A DNA stretch of 64,000 nt. It comes from Gammaproteobacteria bacterium (GTDB lineage: Bacteria; Pseudomonadota; Gammaproteobacteria; JAUIAT01). A model generated the notes under the pieces. The model did not search any database, had not been told where the DNA came from, and saw nothing but the letters and a program-made list of their open reading frames with translations. Positions within the stretch are counted from its first letter, which is position 1; each line of letters starts with the position of its first letter. Made by a program: the position numbers and the translations under genes. Positions 16,650 to 27,102 of the stretch are shown one piece after another. The DNA lies in NCBI GenBank assembly GCA_030425295.1, contig JAUIAT010000002.1, positions 114,574 to 178,573 of the forward strand, written 5' to 3'.

Positions 16650-19178
16650 ATGGACATTGGGTATTCGCAATATTTTAATACAAATAATGAGCCAAGCAGG
16701 TTCTTAGATGGTCTTGACAAAATAAAAGCTGAAATAAACGAATCAAAATTTGATAATTTATCGAAACTACTAGATATTACGATAAACAATGAAAACACAA
16801 AAAAATCGCTGCTAGAAAGAAAAAACAAATTAGTAAATGACAGCGTTGAATACTTTAATTCATTTAAGCAAAAATTAGATTCTTATGATGACCAGACTCT
16901 TAATGAAATTGCAGATAAGTTTAGGAATAGCACAATCCTTAATGAATTGACCAAACAACATTCTAAGGAATACAATCAAACTGAGTATATTAAGAACAAC
17001 AAGCAGTATTTTGAAGAAGAACTGTCAATTGACTACCTTACCTTAATCAAGTTGCATACTTATTATCTAGACTTACTGACAGATGTCGCTAATGAGCTAA
17101 AGAAAAATGAAGAGTTCATAAAAAAATTTATAGAAAAATTCAAAAATTTTGAAAATATTAATGAGTCTCAATTAAAAGAAGATGTAACTCCATACCTACT
17201 TATTGCACTTTCAATACAGATATCAAGCAATGAGGTGGGCACTTTAGCAAGTGCAGTCATTAATGAGGAATCATCAGAAAAATTAGAAGTGTTAGGGCAG
17301 GTTCAAAAAATTCTAGTAAAACTTAATCGTTGCGACCTAACTAATGAAAGTATTAGTTATGCAGGTGCTATTAAAGAAATACTTGAGTCGGCAAACAAAA
17401 AGGAGGTGATTTCACTAGATGATTTCAAAAGAAACGCTAAATATTATAGCGAAGATCTAGAGGGCAACAACTTTGTTAATACAGAAAACATTGATGACTT
17501 CTTGTTACAAGATGTAAACAGGATGAATGTTAAAGTGAAGATTTCTGATGATGAACATAAACTAAGTAATATTGATGATATACAGAACTCAGGTATTGAT
17601 GACAAGTATCTGATAATTTCACCGCAGGGCACTCTTCGAGTGCTTAATGGCTACTTAACTACAATGTTGCAAGATAACTTGAAAGAAAACCACATTTATA
17701 ATCTTTCAGAGGGTGAAGAGGTTAAAAACAATTTCTTACTATACAAAGATGAAGAGGAATACTTAGCCAAAGGCACATTTAACGTAAATAAAATTAATGA
17801 ATTAAATCTTTCAACTAATAGCAAACAAGAGCTAAACTTTAATACCATCGCCCCTTCAGCTATTTATAAATTTGATGAAAATGATAATAAGTGGGTTTTT
17901 GATCACCTTGAGTTACCAGATAAAGAGCTAGATTCGTTTTGGTACGATTTGTTTATGGATGAAAATAAAGCTTTAGCTTATCTTGTTAAACAGGGCATAT
18001 TAGATACTAATAATATTAAAGAGGATGTATTAGTAAATATTATTAAAAATGATTTGCTTAATATATCGGATGTTAAGCAAGAGCAAGTATCTAGTCTTAT
18101 AATCAAAGAGCTAATTAATATCGAAGATAATGAATTAGTATCTTTGCTCAATAAAAGTTTAATAAATGATGAAGCTTTAGCTCATCTCATTAAGAAAAAT
18201 CATATTAAAGTATCTAACCTCAACCAAGAGCATGTATCTAGTCTTATAATCAAAAAGCTAATTAATATCGAAGATAATGAATTAGTATATTTGCTCAATA
18301 AAGGTTTAATAAATGATGATGCAATAAAATCGCGTACTAATTTATTGTTTAATGATCAATTTAACCCAGATTACAAACAAATTGAATCTCTCAAAGACGT
18401 AAACAAATTAAAAATTTACCCTAAAAATGAGCTGCATTTATATTTATTCCATAATGAAATTTTAAATAAAGAGCAATTGCCTGGTTTACCTAATTGGAAA
18501 AAATCTCTTGCAAATGAAGGCAAAGAACGTCAACTACAATCATACTTATTTGGCATTGGCTTATTATCTGATCGCCCTAAAAATATTGATAAAAGATATT
18601 TGCGCCTTGGTCAGGCTCAAAAAACTCAATATTTACTAAGAGAGCATGAAAAGACCCAAAGTAATAAGGTTTCACCACATAAAACTAGTATAAATAACTG
18701 GAATAAAACATTAAACAAATGGAATAAGACTAATCAGAAGGATATGGATCTCCTTCAAATGAGATTAAGCAAAGTAAATACTCTTAAGCGAATAGCTTCC
18801 CCCTTTATTAAAACAGCAGTTATATTGTCAGCGACTGTAGCTGCATTAGGTGGCTTAGCCTTAGCAGCAACTAGTGTAATGGTCGCTATTGCAAGCTTTG
18901 GTGGGTCGACCCTATTAAGTACAATAGGTATTGCTATTGGTGTCAATGCTTTTGTCGGAGGATTTGCAATTGCATCCGCCTGTGCATTTAGTGTCTTAGG
19001 AATTGGATCAGCTGGAATTGCCTTAGCAAGTGCAACTAGTCTAACTAAATCTACTCATGCATTCTTTACCAGAGATAGGAATAGACAAAAAGAAATTGTC
19101 GAAATAGAAGAGGCATTAAACAAACTGGAGAATGAAGACAATTCTACAGAGCAACCGAGGCAGAGCAGGAGTCAGTAG
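16650..19178 (+). CDS. Unknown protein with internal repeat and C-terminal membrane region (842 aa)
   Basis: I do not recognise this protein. The start is well supported: AAGAGGA lies seven bases before ATG 16650. Residues 1-470 are charged and helical. Two near-identical 32-residue units, each containing VSSLIIK and LINIEDNELV, begin at about residues 477 and 526, reflecting a 97-bp DNA repeat with 147-bp spacing. Near residues 715-800 a strongly hydrophobic, Gly/Ala/Ser-rich region can form two to four membrane helices (TAVILSATVAALGGLALAAT and following), then a charged tail. It follows the giant SecA-like gene in the same direction after 182 bp of AT-rich DNA, so it may belong with it, although that gap could carry its own promoter. 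The layout of a soluble body with a late hydrophobic hairpin resembles membrane-targeted effectors; this is inference. Confidence 0.75.
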   Translation: MDIGYSQYFNTNNEPSRFLDGLDKIKAEINESKFDNLSKLLDITINNENTKKSLLERKNKLVNDSVEYFNSFKQKLDSYDDQTLNEIADKFRNSTILNELTKQHSKEYNQTEYIKNNKQYFEEELSIDYLTLIKLHTYYLDLLTDVANELKKNEEFIKKFIEKFKNFENINESQLKEDVTPYLLIALSIQISSNEVGTLASAVINEESSEKLEVLGQVQKILVKLNRCDLTNESISYAGAIKEILESANKKEVISLDDFKRNAKYYSEDLEGNNFVNTENIDDFLLQDVNRMNVKVKISDDEHKLSNIDDIQNSGIDDKYLIISPQGTLRVLNGYLTTMLQDNLKENHIYNLSEGEEVKNNFLLYKDEEEYLAKGTFNVNKINELNLSTNSKQELNFNTIAPSAIYKFDENDNKWVFDHLELPDKELDSFWYDLFMDENKALAYLVKQGILDTNNIKEDVLVNIIKNDLLNISDVKQEQVSSLIIKELINIEDNELVSLLNKSLINDEALAHLIKKNHIKVSNLNQEHVSSLIIKKLINIEDNELVYLLNKGLINDDAIKSRTNLLFNDQFNPDYKQIESLKDVNKLKIYPKNELHLYLFHNEILNKEQLPGLPNWKKSLANEGKERQLQSYLFGIGLLSDRPKNIDKRYLRLGQAQKTQYLLREHEKTQSNKVSPHKTSINNWNKTLNKWNKTNQKDMDLLQMRLSKVNTLKRIASPFIKTAVILSATVAALGGLALAATSVMVAIASFGGSTLLSTIGIAIGVNAFVGGFAIASACAFSVLGIGSAGIALASATSLTKSTHAFFTRDRNRQKEIVEIEEALNKLENEDNSTEQPRQSRSQ

Positions 19179-19194
19179 CTACTGGAAACAAACC

Positions 19195-19381
19195 GTCATC
19201 TCGACTGGAGCACCAACGGTGCGTTCCTACGTCATCTCGACTGGAGCACCAACGGTGCGTAATGGAGAGATCTGACTACAATGTAAATTCGGATCCATTC
19301 GACTTCGCTCTCTTCGAGAGCTACGCTCAGGATGACTATGTATGGAGTCATCTCGACTGAAGCACCAAGGATGACTATGGT
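19195..19381. repeat. Intergenic repeat family D (cluster)
   Basis: Two direct copies of a unit starting GTCATCTCGACTGGAGCA and ending near GGTGCG, followed by a GGATCCATTCGACTTCGCTC segment, an inverted CTTCGAGAGC portion and GGATGAC, then a third degenerate copy. It is visibly richer in G and C than its neighbours. Closely related arrays lie at 24770-24901 and, more diverged, 31834-31965. It sits between two convergent genes (end of the 842-residue gene and end of tldD), where such repeats can act as bidirectional transcript ends. Confidence 0.85.
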
Positions 19382-19389
19382 GCCATCAA

Positions 19390-20832
19390 CTAAACCGAAC
19401 CACCAACTGTTAGCTCATCGAGCTTAATAGTTGGCATGCCAACACCAACTGGCACGCTCTGTCCATCTTTCCCACAAACACCTATTCCACTATCAAGCTT
19501 AAGATCATTACCGACCATTGATACATGCTTTAAGGATTCTGGGCCATTACCAATTAAAGTTGCCCCCTTAATTGGGTGCGCTATCTTACCATTTTTAATT
19601 AAGTAAGCCTCGCTAGTTGAGAATACAAATTTACCTGAGCTAATATCTACTTGACCACCGTTAAAGTTCGTTGCATATATCCCATGATCAACGCTTGCAA
19701 TTATCTCTGCAGGATCACTCTCGCCTGCTAACATGTAGGTATTAGTCATCCTAGGCATTGGCAAGTGGGCAAATGATTCACGACGCCCATTACCAGTTGG
19801 CTGCATACCCATAAGGCGTGCATTTTGTTTATCTTGCATATATTGCTTTAAAATTCCGTTTTCGATCAAAACAGTTTCTTGAGTTTCTGTACCTTCATCA
19901 TCAATAGTCAGTGAACCACGTCGACCTTCAATTGCCCCATTATCAACCACAGTACAAAGATTTGATGCAACGCGCTCACCAATTTTACCTGTGAAAGCCG
20001 AACTACCTTTACGGTTAAAATCAGCTTCCAATCCATGACCAACAGCCTCATGAAGAAGAACGCCAGGCCAACCAGGTCCAAGGACTACTGGCATAGTACC
20101 AGCAGGAGCTGGCTCTGCGATAAGCTTCATTGCTGCTTGTTCAACTGCTTCTTTAGCAAACTCAAGGTAACGACCATTATCAAATAGAATTTCAAAGCCA
20201 CCTCTACCACCGCCGCCAGCATAACCCATTTCACGTTTACCATTATCTTCAGCTAAAACCTGAACACCAATTCGAACAAGAGGCCTAAAATCGGTTTGTA
20301 ATTTACCATCGGCTGTCACAATCATTACAACATCGTAAGCGCTAATAAGAGTAGCTTCAACCTGAGTAACTTTAGGATTAAGGGACCTAGCATAGTTATT
20401 TATCTCTTGTAAAAAAGCAACCTGATTAGTTTCATTCAAAGAGATAATAGGGTTATCACTTGGGTACATTAATCTGGATGGAGATAATTTAGTAATGGGA
20501 ATTTGTTGACTTTGACCTGCTCTAACAATATTTTTAGCAGTCATGGCAGCTTGTTGTAAAAACTTAAAATCCACCTCAGCAGAATATGCAAAGCCGGTTT
20601 TTTCACCACTTACAACACGTATACCTACCCCACGATCTTCAGAGTAACTACCCTCCTTGACCTCATCATTCTCTAAATGCCAACTTTGATGATAAGAAGT
20701 TTGCAAATAAATATCACCATCGTCAGCAGATGAAGTCATTGCAGAAGACAGTAATGCTTCGAGTTGAACAGTTGTTAAGTCAGCTGGTTTTAGTATTTCA
20801 TTTTCTGCAATTGACCAATTTGTCATATTCAA
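19390..20832 (-). CDS. tldD: Metalloprotease TldD
   Basis: TldD/PmbA-family zinc metalloprotease; with TldE it trims modified peptides and is needed for CcdA/microcin-type processing in E. coli. The 480 residues match E. coli TldD (481). The metal-binding HEAVGHGLEADFNRKGSSAF block (HExxxH) is near residue 263. TldE/PmbA is not in this window. It is the last gene of the minus-strand mreB-mreC-mreD-yhdP-tldD series, the same relative order as in E. coli after loss of maf and rng. Confidence 0.96.
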   Translation of the reverse strand: MNMTNWSIAENEILKPADLTTVQLEALLSSAMTSSADDGDIYLQTSYHQSWHLENDEVKEGSYSEDRGVGIRVVSGEKTGFAYSAEVDFKFLQQAAMTAKNIVRAGQSQQIPITKLSPSRLMYPSDNPIISLNETNQVAFLQEINNYARSLNPKVTQVEATLISAYDVVMIVTADGKLQTDFRPLVRIGVQVLAEDNGKREMGYAGGGGRGGFEILFDNGRYLEFAKEAVEQAAMKLIAEPAPAGTMPVVLGPGWPGVLLHEAVGHGLEADFNRKGSSAFTGKIGERVASNLCTVVDNGAIEGRRGSLTIDDEGTETQETVLIENGILKQYMQDKQNARLMGMQPTGNGRRESFAHLPMPRMTNTYMLAGESDPAEIIASVDHGIYATNFNGGQVDISSGKFVFSTSEAYLIKNGKIAHPIKGATLIGNGPESLKHVSMVGNDLKLDSGIGVCGKDGQSVPVGVGMPTIKLDELTVGGSV

Positions 20833-20883
20833 CAGCTCCCGCTTGTTATGGAACCTTCAGGTTCTCTTTAAATCTGTATATGT

Positions 20884-23286
20884 TTAACTTTTAGCTTTAT
20901 TTAGGACTGGCTTATGCCAGCTACCTTGTAATCTATAATGCCAGGCAGCCATGTGGCTTATATCATCAGCGAGCAAATAGCTTGCAGCCAATGTTACTGC
21001 GCCAACAATTGGATTCCAGGCCATAGCAGCTAACAATGGTAAATTACCGCCAATTTTTGGCATTACTGTTAAATTGATATCATACTCTTTTTTTCTTAAA
21101 AAAAGATTACCCGAGCCATCAAGATCTAATACCGGGCCCCTTAGGGCAAAATGATCAACATCAAGTTCAGAGTTATGAAATTTTAACCCACCCTCTATCA
21201 AATCAAAAGGGACGCCAGACTGAGTTATGTCGCGAAAATCAAAACGTAACCGCCTAGCCCAGCTTTGAAAATTAAATAATGTTAACACACGACCCAAGTT
21301 AATTTCATGTTTCATATTTCCGACGTCAACAATATCACCATCTTTCAAACTAAGATCAATATCAGCATTGACTATATCTAAATTAAAATCGAAAGGAGCC
21401 CCAGCCCAATTAGCCTGCAAATGAGCATTACCCTTCCCTCCTTTAATGCTTTGAGTTAAATGCCAACTATGGAGTAATTTACCAAAATCATCACAATCAA
21501 CATCAACGTCAAATTTTGATTCTTCTTTATTATTTTCGCCTCTACTCCAATAACCAGAGCCCTTAACTCTGCCGCCAACCTGATCAAAATGCATATTTTC
21601 CAAAGAAACACCTTTATGGCTATGCAAAAGAGTCATACCGATTGCATTAAAAGTATGACCAAGATATTGTAACCTATCTATTTCAAGCTTGGTGTTTGGT
21701 AATTTTCTAGGGTCAAGTGCAAACTTACCATCTTGCAGATCTATTCTTTGCAAGTGAACTTGAAATGGAATCTTAAGTTGCTCCGAATAATTAGCATCGC
21801 CTTTCAGTTGATTACTATCAATTTTCAGGTTCCAACCAGTCGGATGATTTTTTACTTCTACTTCAAGGTTATCAAACTTACTACCTGCAAAATTAAATTG
21901 CCGTGCTTTGTAATGCAATTTTTTAATGCCAGACACTAACTCAGATAAGCTCATTCCCAAAAATTCATGATCTTTCTTCCCTATGATTGGATTCAAAAGG
22001 TTTTTGGCTTTTGATAAATCACTACCTCTCTCCCAATCAACATAAACACCACCTTCAAGACCAGCCTCTAACTTATTAATTTTATTGCGTTTTAATCTCA
22101 CGTGAAGTGATGCCTGCTCTATAGCAGAAGCTTTCTTTTCTGCAGAAGGAATACCTGAAATATCAACACCATTAAGGTCTGATATAAAATCAATATTATT
22201 TTCAGAAATATCAGGAAGTATATGCATCATTGCACGATAATAAAATTTCCCATTCACACGCGCTTTAGTCTTATTTGCGAAAGGAAAAACCAGATGATTT
22301 AGATGACCATACCCTGACAGATTAAAAATAAATTCATTCATCTTAGAGTTTTTAACTTTATTTAATGATAATTTTACTGACTGCCCTCCAAGCAATGCCT
22401 TTAAGTTCTTGGTTGTTAGCTCTTCATCATTAAAAATAAGCTTACCATTTATATTTTCTAACCCTAGATGCCAAGTTTTTGTTTTAGCTTTTGAATTAAT
22501 AAAACTCACCTCTCCACTCATCTTAGGAGAACAAGGCGTTTTATCTAAAGGAAAATCAAAATTAAGTTTTATATTTGCCGGTCCTTGTAAATCTACACCA
22601 GCAGCAAAAGATTCAAAGCTATTTTTTACAGGGCTATCAAGCAAAACACCTATAGTATTTTCAAGTGTCGTTGATAAATTAGAGCGAACTATAAGCTGAT
22701 GAGTCTTAGGAACACTTTTTACCAATAAATTTGTTATTTTAGCATTACTAACTTCGCCCGAAGTTGCTACAAACTTTAAAGCAGGGTCTAAAGTTAACAC
22801 CCCCTGCAATTTTTCTGCTGCTGGCCATCTAGGAGAATAATCGATTATAAAGTCTTTAAACTCAGCCATAAATGGCTCAAAATTCAAACGCCTCAATTGC
22901 CCGCTAAACTTAAAAGTATTTACTGCTTGCTTATGCTTTAGCTTAGCCCCCTTTATCATCACCCTCTTCAAGTGTAGATGCCCCGAGCGAATGGTACGAA
23001 GCAAGTCCAAACGAAAATCAAAATTGTCAGCGGTAAAACTCTCAATCCCAGATCCAGTTACAACAAGGTCTTCGACCATAACTTTAGGATCACCGTGATA
23101 CCACTTTGCTTTAATACTTTTAAAAGAAATTTTAGTATGGGTGTAACCAGACATAAAATTGATAATTTGCGGCTTAAACTCACTGATATATAGAAAGCAG
23201 GTTTGTCCTATAATAACAAACAAAATAAAAATACTTATGAGAACACCACAGGCTCGCCAAGTCCACTTTCTTGCTCTTGCTTTCAT
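20884..23286 (-). CDS. yhdP: YhdP-family AsmA-like envelope protein
   Basis: AsmA-like protein thought to form a periplasm-spanning bridge that moves phospholipids to the outer membrane. It has one N-terminal membrane helix (ACGVLISIFILFVIIGQTCF) and a long beta-rich body, with the family's C-terminal block ending in GNLPLLAAMAWNPIVGAVTLAASYL. At 800 residues it is much shorter than E. coli YhdP (about 1266), so it spans fewer beta-groove repeats. I place the start at ATG 23286: AAGG sits just ahead of it and it begins one base after the mreD stop, whereas the upstream in-frame start would lie inside mreD. Identity is supported by both the C-terminal motif and the location between mreD and tldD. 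Confidence 0.9.
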   Translation of the reverse strand: MKARARKWTWRACGVLISIFILFVIIGQTCFLYISEFKPQIINFMSGYTHTKISFKSIKAKWYHGDPKVMVEDLVVTGSGIESFTADNFDFRLDLLRTIRSGHLHLKRVMIKGAKLKHKQAVNTFKFSGQLRRLNFEPFMAEFKDFIIDYSPRWPAAEKLQGVLTLDPALKFVATSGEVSNAKITNLLVKSVPKTHQLIVRSNLSTTLENTIGVLLDSPVKNSFESFAAGVDLQGPANIKLNFDFPLDKTPCSPKMSGEVSFINSKAKTKTWHLGLENINGKLIFNDEELTTKNLKALLGGQSVKLSLNKVKNSKMNEFIFNLSGYGHLNHLVFPFANKTKARVNGKFYYRAMMHILPDISENNIDFISDLNGVDISGIPSAEKKASAIEQASLHVRLKRNKINKLEAGLEGGVYVDWERGSDLSKAKNLLNPIIGKKDHEFLGMSLSELVSGIKKLHYKARQFNFAGSKFDNLEVEVKNHPTGWNLKIDSNQLKGDANYSEQLKIPFQVHLQRIDLQDGKFALDPRKLPNTKLEIDRLQYLGHTFNAIGMTLLHSHKGVSLENMHFDQVGGRVKGSGYWSRGENNKEESKFDVDVDCDDFGKLLHSWHLTQSIKGGKGNAHLQANWAGAPFDFNLDIVNADIDLSLKDGDIVDVGNMKHEINLGRVLTLFNFQSWARRLRFDFRDITQSGVPFDLIEGGLKFHNSELDVDHFALRGPVLDLDGSGNLFLRKKEYDINLTVMPKIGGNLPLLAAMAWNPIVGAVTLAASYLLADDISHMAAWHYRLQGSWHKPVLNKAKS

Positions 23287-23287
23287 A

Positions 23288-23788
23288 TTACCTTGAAAAT
23301 ATTGAAGATTTCGCCTTTGGGCGAACAATCTGTTTAAGTCCCTTTTGTATGAAAGGCCAAAGCAAAATATTACCTAAGCAATTCAGCCATAACGTCCAAC
23401 GGTAGGACAAATCATCAGTAACTGCAAGCATAGCAATCTCTACACACTTAACACCAAAAAATATCAAACACCAAAAAGCTATACGATTCCACCACGCCCA
23501 ATTAATATAACGTTTATTTAATAAAACTGCTGCAGCAGCTAGAGTATAAACAACCGCAGAAACACCTATAGTTTGCTGCATCAAGGCATCATTTATGACC
23601 CCTAACACAAAAGACAATTCCAAAACACCCTTACAATTTCTAAACTTTGACCAATACAAGACAACCATTAACAACCAGCTAGGCCAAAAATACCCAAGCC
23701 AGTTACTAGGAGCCCATAACTGCAAAATCATAGCTAATAAAGAAAATAGAAAAAATAGAAAAATGTTAAAAAAATCATTCGTCGTCAT
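23288..23788 (-). CDS. mreD: Rod shape-determining protein MreD
   Basis: Integral inner-membrane part of the Rod elongation complex. The 166-residue hydrophobic protein has about five helices and the family-typical WP.WL...LYW region (PSWLLMVVLYWSKF) near residue 40. It overlaps mreC by 14 bases and is followed at once by yhdP, showing an operon. Confidence 0.92.
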   Translation of the reverse strand: MTTNDFFNIFLFFLFSLLAMILQLWAPSNWLGYFWPSWLLMVVLYWSKFRNCKGVLELSFVLGVINDALMQQTIGVSAVVYTLAAAAVLLNKRYINWAWWNRIAFWCLIFFGVKCVEIAMLAVTDDLSYRWTLWLNCLGNILLWPFIQKGLKQIVRPKAKSSIFSR

Positions 23789-24620
23789 TCTTCTTAGACC
23801 TGCTAACTAGTAGAACATTATGAATCGCCTGTAAATCAGCAGTTGGAACCGCAGAAATTTCAGCAAATTGAGCACTAGGTAAACGCTCAACAGAAATAAT
23901 CTTTGCTACGGGGAAGTCACTTGGATATTTACCACCCATGCCAGAAGTAAATAACATGTCGCCAACCTTCACATCGGATGTAATAGGAACATGCAACAAC
24001 GATAATAATTCAGAACTACCTCGCCCCACAACTATAGCATTAACCTTGCTTCTTTGATCGGTAACTGGAATAGCACTTTTTTTATCAGTCAGCAAAGTCA
24101 CCGTACTTGTTTCTGAAAAAATCTCACTAACCTGCCCAACAACACCATTACTATCAACAACAGCTGCTTTTACTTTAATGTTATCCACGCTCCCGTGATC
24201 AATAAAAAATTTATTATCCTGATGATTGGGATCAGCCAATAACTTAGCAACTCTATAACTATCATTATTTTTTATAGGTGCATTTAGAAGTGACTTTAAT
24301 TGCTCATTTTCTTCCTTAATACCACTTAGCTGCATAAGTTTAACTCGCAGCAATAAATTCTCTTCTTGTAATTTTGCGTAATTTTCAGCTAACTCTTCAT
24401 TAGATACGATTTTATTGGTAATAGAATTATAAATTTGGACAGGTTTTTTCGATAAAGATAATACAGGCTCGGCTGCTCCTGAAACCACGTATTTCCTAAT
24501 ATAATTAAGTCGACTCACCCCATCTATATAGACAAAAGTTAGCCCAAGAACCAAAATTGCGCCAGCGCGCAGATATGTAGGAAAATTAGATTTCCTAAAG
24601 ATATTCTTATTTCTAATCAC
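23775..24620 (-). CDS. mreC: Cell shape-determining protein MreC
   Basis: Periplasmic scaffold of the rod elongation complex, bridging MreB/MreD and PBP2. It has a single N-terminal membrane helix (AGAILVLGLTFVYIDG), a coiled-coil segment (residues about 80-115, LQEENLLLRVKLMQL) and the beta-barrel body with VVDSNGVVGQVSE and TSGMGGKYPSDFPVAK, which are characteristic of MreC. The length of 281 residues is normal. Between it and mreB lie 344 bp containing an inserted intergenic repeat. Confidence 0.96.
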   Translation of the reverse strand: MIRNKNIFRKSNFPTYLRAGAILVLGLTFVYIDGVSRLNYIRKYVVSGAAEPVLSLSKKPVQIYNSITNKIVSNEELAENYAKLQEENLLLRVKLMQLSGIKEENEQLKSLLNAPIKNNDSYRVAKLLADPNHQDNKFFIDHGSVDNIKVKAAVVDSNGVVGQVSEIFSETSTVTLLTDKKSAIPVTDQRSKVNAIVVGRGSSELLSLLHVPITSDVKVGDMLFTSGMGGKYPSDFPVAKIISVERLPSAQFAEISAVPTADLQAIHNVLLVSRSKKNDDE

Positions 24621-24769
24621 TTTTAAAGCGCCAAAGTTAATGTAACTACTTTAATATAACAGAAAAAAAGGCAAGACCCCACAATAAAACATCAGAGCAA
24701 GCGCATCTAAATTTATACAATAATTAATACGGAGTCTTAAAAAAATAAGTTTATGGGGGCTCCAAAAGC

Positions 24770-24901
24770 ATCATTTCTACTGGAGCACCAAAGTTGCGTT
24801 CCTACGTCATCTCGACTGGAGCACCGAAGGTGCGTAATGGAGAGATCGCAAATTCGGATCCATTCGACTTCGCTCTCTTCGAGAGCTACGCTCAGGATGA
24901 C
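24770..24901. repeat. Intergenic repeat family D between mreC and mreB
   Basis: Two tandem units related to the 19195-19381 array (second unit has GTCATCTCGACTGGAGCA, GGTGCGTAATGGAGAGAT and GGATCCATTCGACTTCGC, then CTCAGGATGAC). The remainder of the 24621-24964 gap is AT-rich and shows no gene. Placement inside the mre operon could separate mreB transcription from mreCD. Confidence 0.82.
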
Positions 24902-24964
24902 GCTAGTATTAACAGCACATAGAACAATCTAGGGCTATGGATCTAATTTCATAACCCCTAGATA

Positions 24965-26020
<1,056 letters not shown>

Positions 26021-26134
26021 TTAAAGATTGAAAAAACATTTGACTAGATTAACTCAAATTATGTATCTCGTCGAGTGGTTAAACTCACATAATCAACCTA
26101 TATGCTTTAACAATAGTAAAGAAATGAAAACACC

Positions 26135-26200
26135 GTCATTTTGCGACTTGATCGCGAAATCTATCTTCATGGGTCCTGCGGTCAAGCCGCGGGATGACAG
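26135..26200. repeat. Palindromic intergenic repeat family E (upstream of mreB)
   Basis: Two adjacent palindromes: GTCATTTTGCGACTTGATCGCGAAAT and GGGTCCTGCGGTCAAGCCGC followed by GGGATGAC. Same family as 30310-30423, 38660-38720, 40054-40118 and 46873-46934. A 79-codon open frame across it is only a translation of the repeat and is not called a gene. The gap 26006-26420 also holds the MITE B fragment and nothing else recognised. Confidence 0.85.
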
Positions 26201-26280
26201 ATTCGGGGTACTGAATAACCCAACCTTAAGACATATTACTCATAACCAATTGATTTTCTGCGAATAAAACTCGAAACTCT

Positions 26281-26374
26281 GGTTAAATAGAGAGACTATT
26301 TTCCTAATTAAAGAACAAATTATTTAGCATTCTAGATATTTTCGCACCGCAACACCAATTGTCAACAGCCCCTA
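26281..26374 (-). mobile_element. MITE family B, truncated copy
   Basis: This matches one end and the interior of the full-length copies at 63788-63950 and 43995-44155: TTAAATAGAGAGACTATT core, then TTCTAGATATTTTCGC, then CACCAATTGTCAACAG ending CCCCTA. The other half is absent or unrecognisable. It lies 46 bp before the FMN reductase start and may contribute promoter sequence. Confidence 0.85.
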
Positions 26375-26420
26375 ATTCAAATAAAATATCAATATAACCT
26401 CTATTTAATGGACTCAAATC

Positions 26421-26975
26421 ATGACTAAAGTATTAGCCATCTCAGGTAGCCTCCGCCAAAAATCACTAAATACCTATCTTCTAAAAGCAGCTCAAAAATA
26501 CTCACCCGAAGGCTGTGAAATTATACTAGCCTCTATTAAAGATATACCTTTATACAACTCTGACCTAGAAAAGGCAGAAGGCATGCCAAAGCCTGTAACT
26601 GAGCTCAAGCAACAAATCCTGAATACAGACGGAATACTAATAAGCACACCGGAATACAACCATGGCATTCCCGGTGTATTAAAAAATGTAATAGATTGGC
26701 TAACCAGACCTGCGAGCGACGTTCCGAAAGTATTTGGACAACGTAAAGTAGGAGTAATTGGCGCCTCTCCTAGCCGACTAGGCACCGCATTTGCTCAAAC
26801 AGCATGGCTACCAATTTTACGATATCTCAATACTCATACTTATTTTGGCAATCAACTATTTGTGTCTGGAGCCCACCAGATATTCGATGAGAACGGCAAT
26901 ATCAAAGATGATTTCACTAAAGAACTCATACAAAAATACGTAAATGACTTCTTCGAATTCATTACCACATGCTGA
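26421..26975 (+). CDS. NAD(P)H-dependent FMN reductase-like flavoprotein
   Basis: Flavodoxin-fold oxidoreductase of the NADPH-dependent FMN reductase group (ChrR/azoreductase/quinone reductase-like), cytoplasmic. The FMN phosphate loop GSLRQKSLNTYLL is at residues 9-21 and the second signature PEYNHGIPGVLKNVIDWL at about 79-96, with GVIGASPSRLGT after it. 184 residues is typical. Substrate cannot be deduced; members reduce flavins, quinones or azo compounds. It is a single gene with its own weak terminator-like hairpin after it. Confidence 0.9.
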   Translation: MTKVLAISGSLRQKSLNTYLLKAAQKYSPEGCEIILASIKDIPLYNSDLEKAEGMPKPVTELKQQILNTDGILISTPEYNHGIPGVLKNVIDWLTRPASDVPKVFGQRKVGVIGASPSRLGTAFAQTAWLPILRYLNTHTYFGNQLFVSGAHQIFDENGNIKDDFTKELIQKYVNDFFEFITTC

Positions 26976-27000
26976 CAGCCCACACAATACACACTAACTA

Positions 27001-27026
27001 AGTAACTCACCTTGTGAGTAACTTTA
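27001..27026 (+). terminator. Stem-loop after the FMN reductase gene
   Basis: AAGTAACTCAC and GTGAGTAACTT form an 11-bp stem with one mismatch around a short loop. Only a short T stretch follows, so termination is plausible but weak. Confidence 0.35.
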
Positions 27027-27033
27027 CTCCTAT

Positions 27034-27063
27034 TGCAAAATAACTAGTTTAATCGGTATAATC
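27034..27063 (+). promoter_or_regulatory. Sigma-70-type promoter for gatCAB
   Basis: TTGCAA at 27034-27039 and a perfect TATAAT at 27058-27063 with an 18-base spacer, ending 39 bases ahead of the gatC ATG. An AAAGG ribosome site precedes the gene. Confidence 0.65.
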
Positions 27064-27102
27064 TGCCAACTATTATTTACTGGAAACCCCTAAAGGTATT
27101 TT

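Noticed and set aside
23287..23328. Longer yhdP start inside mreD
   Set aside because: ATG 23286 has AAGG immediately upstream and begins the expected short basic N-terminus before the membrane helix.
26028..26267. 79-codon open frame between mreB and the FMN reductase
   Set aside because: Most of it is a translation of a palindromic family E repeat; no ribosome site and no family resemblance.
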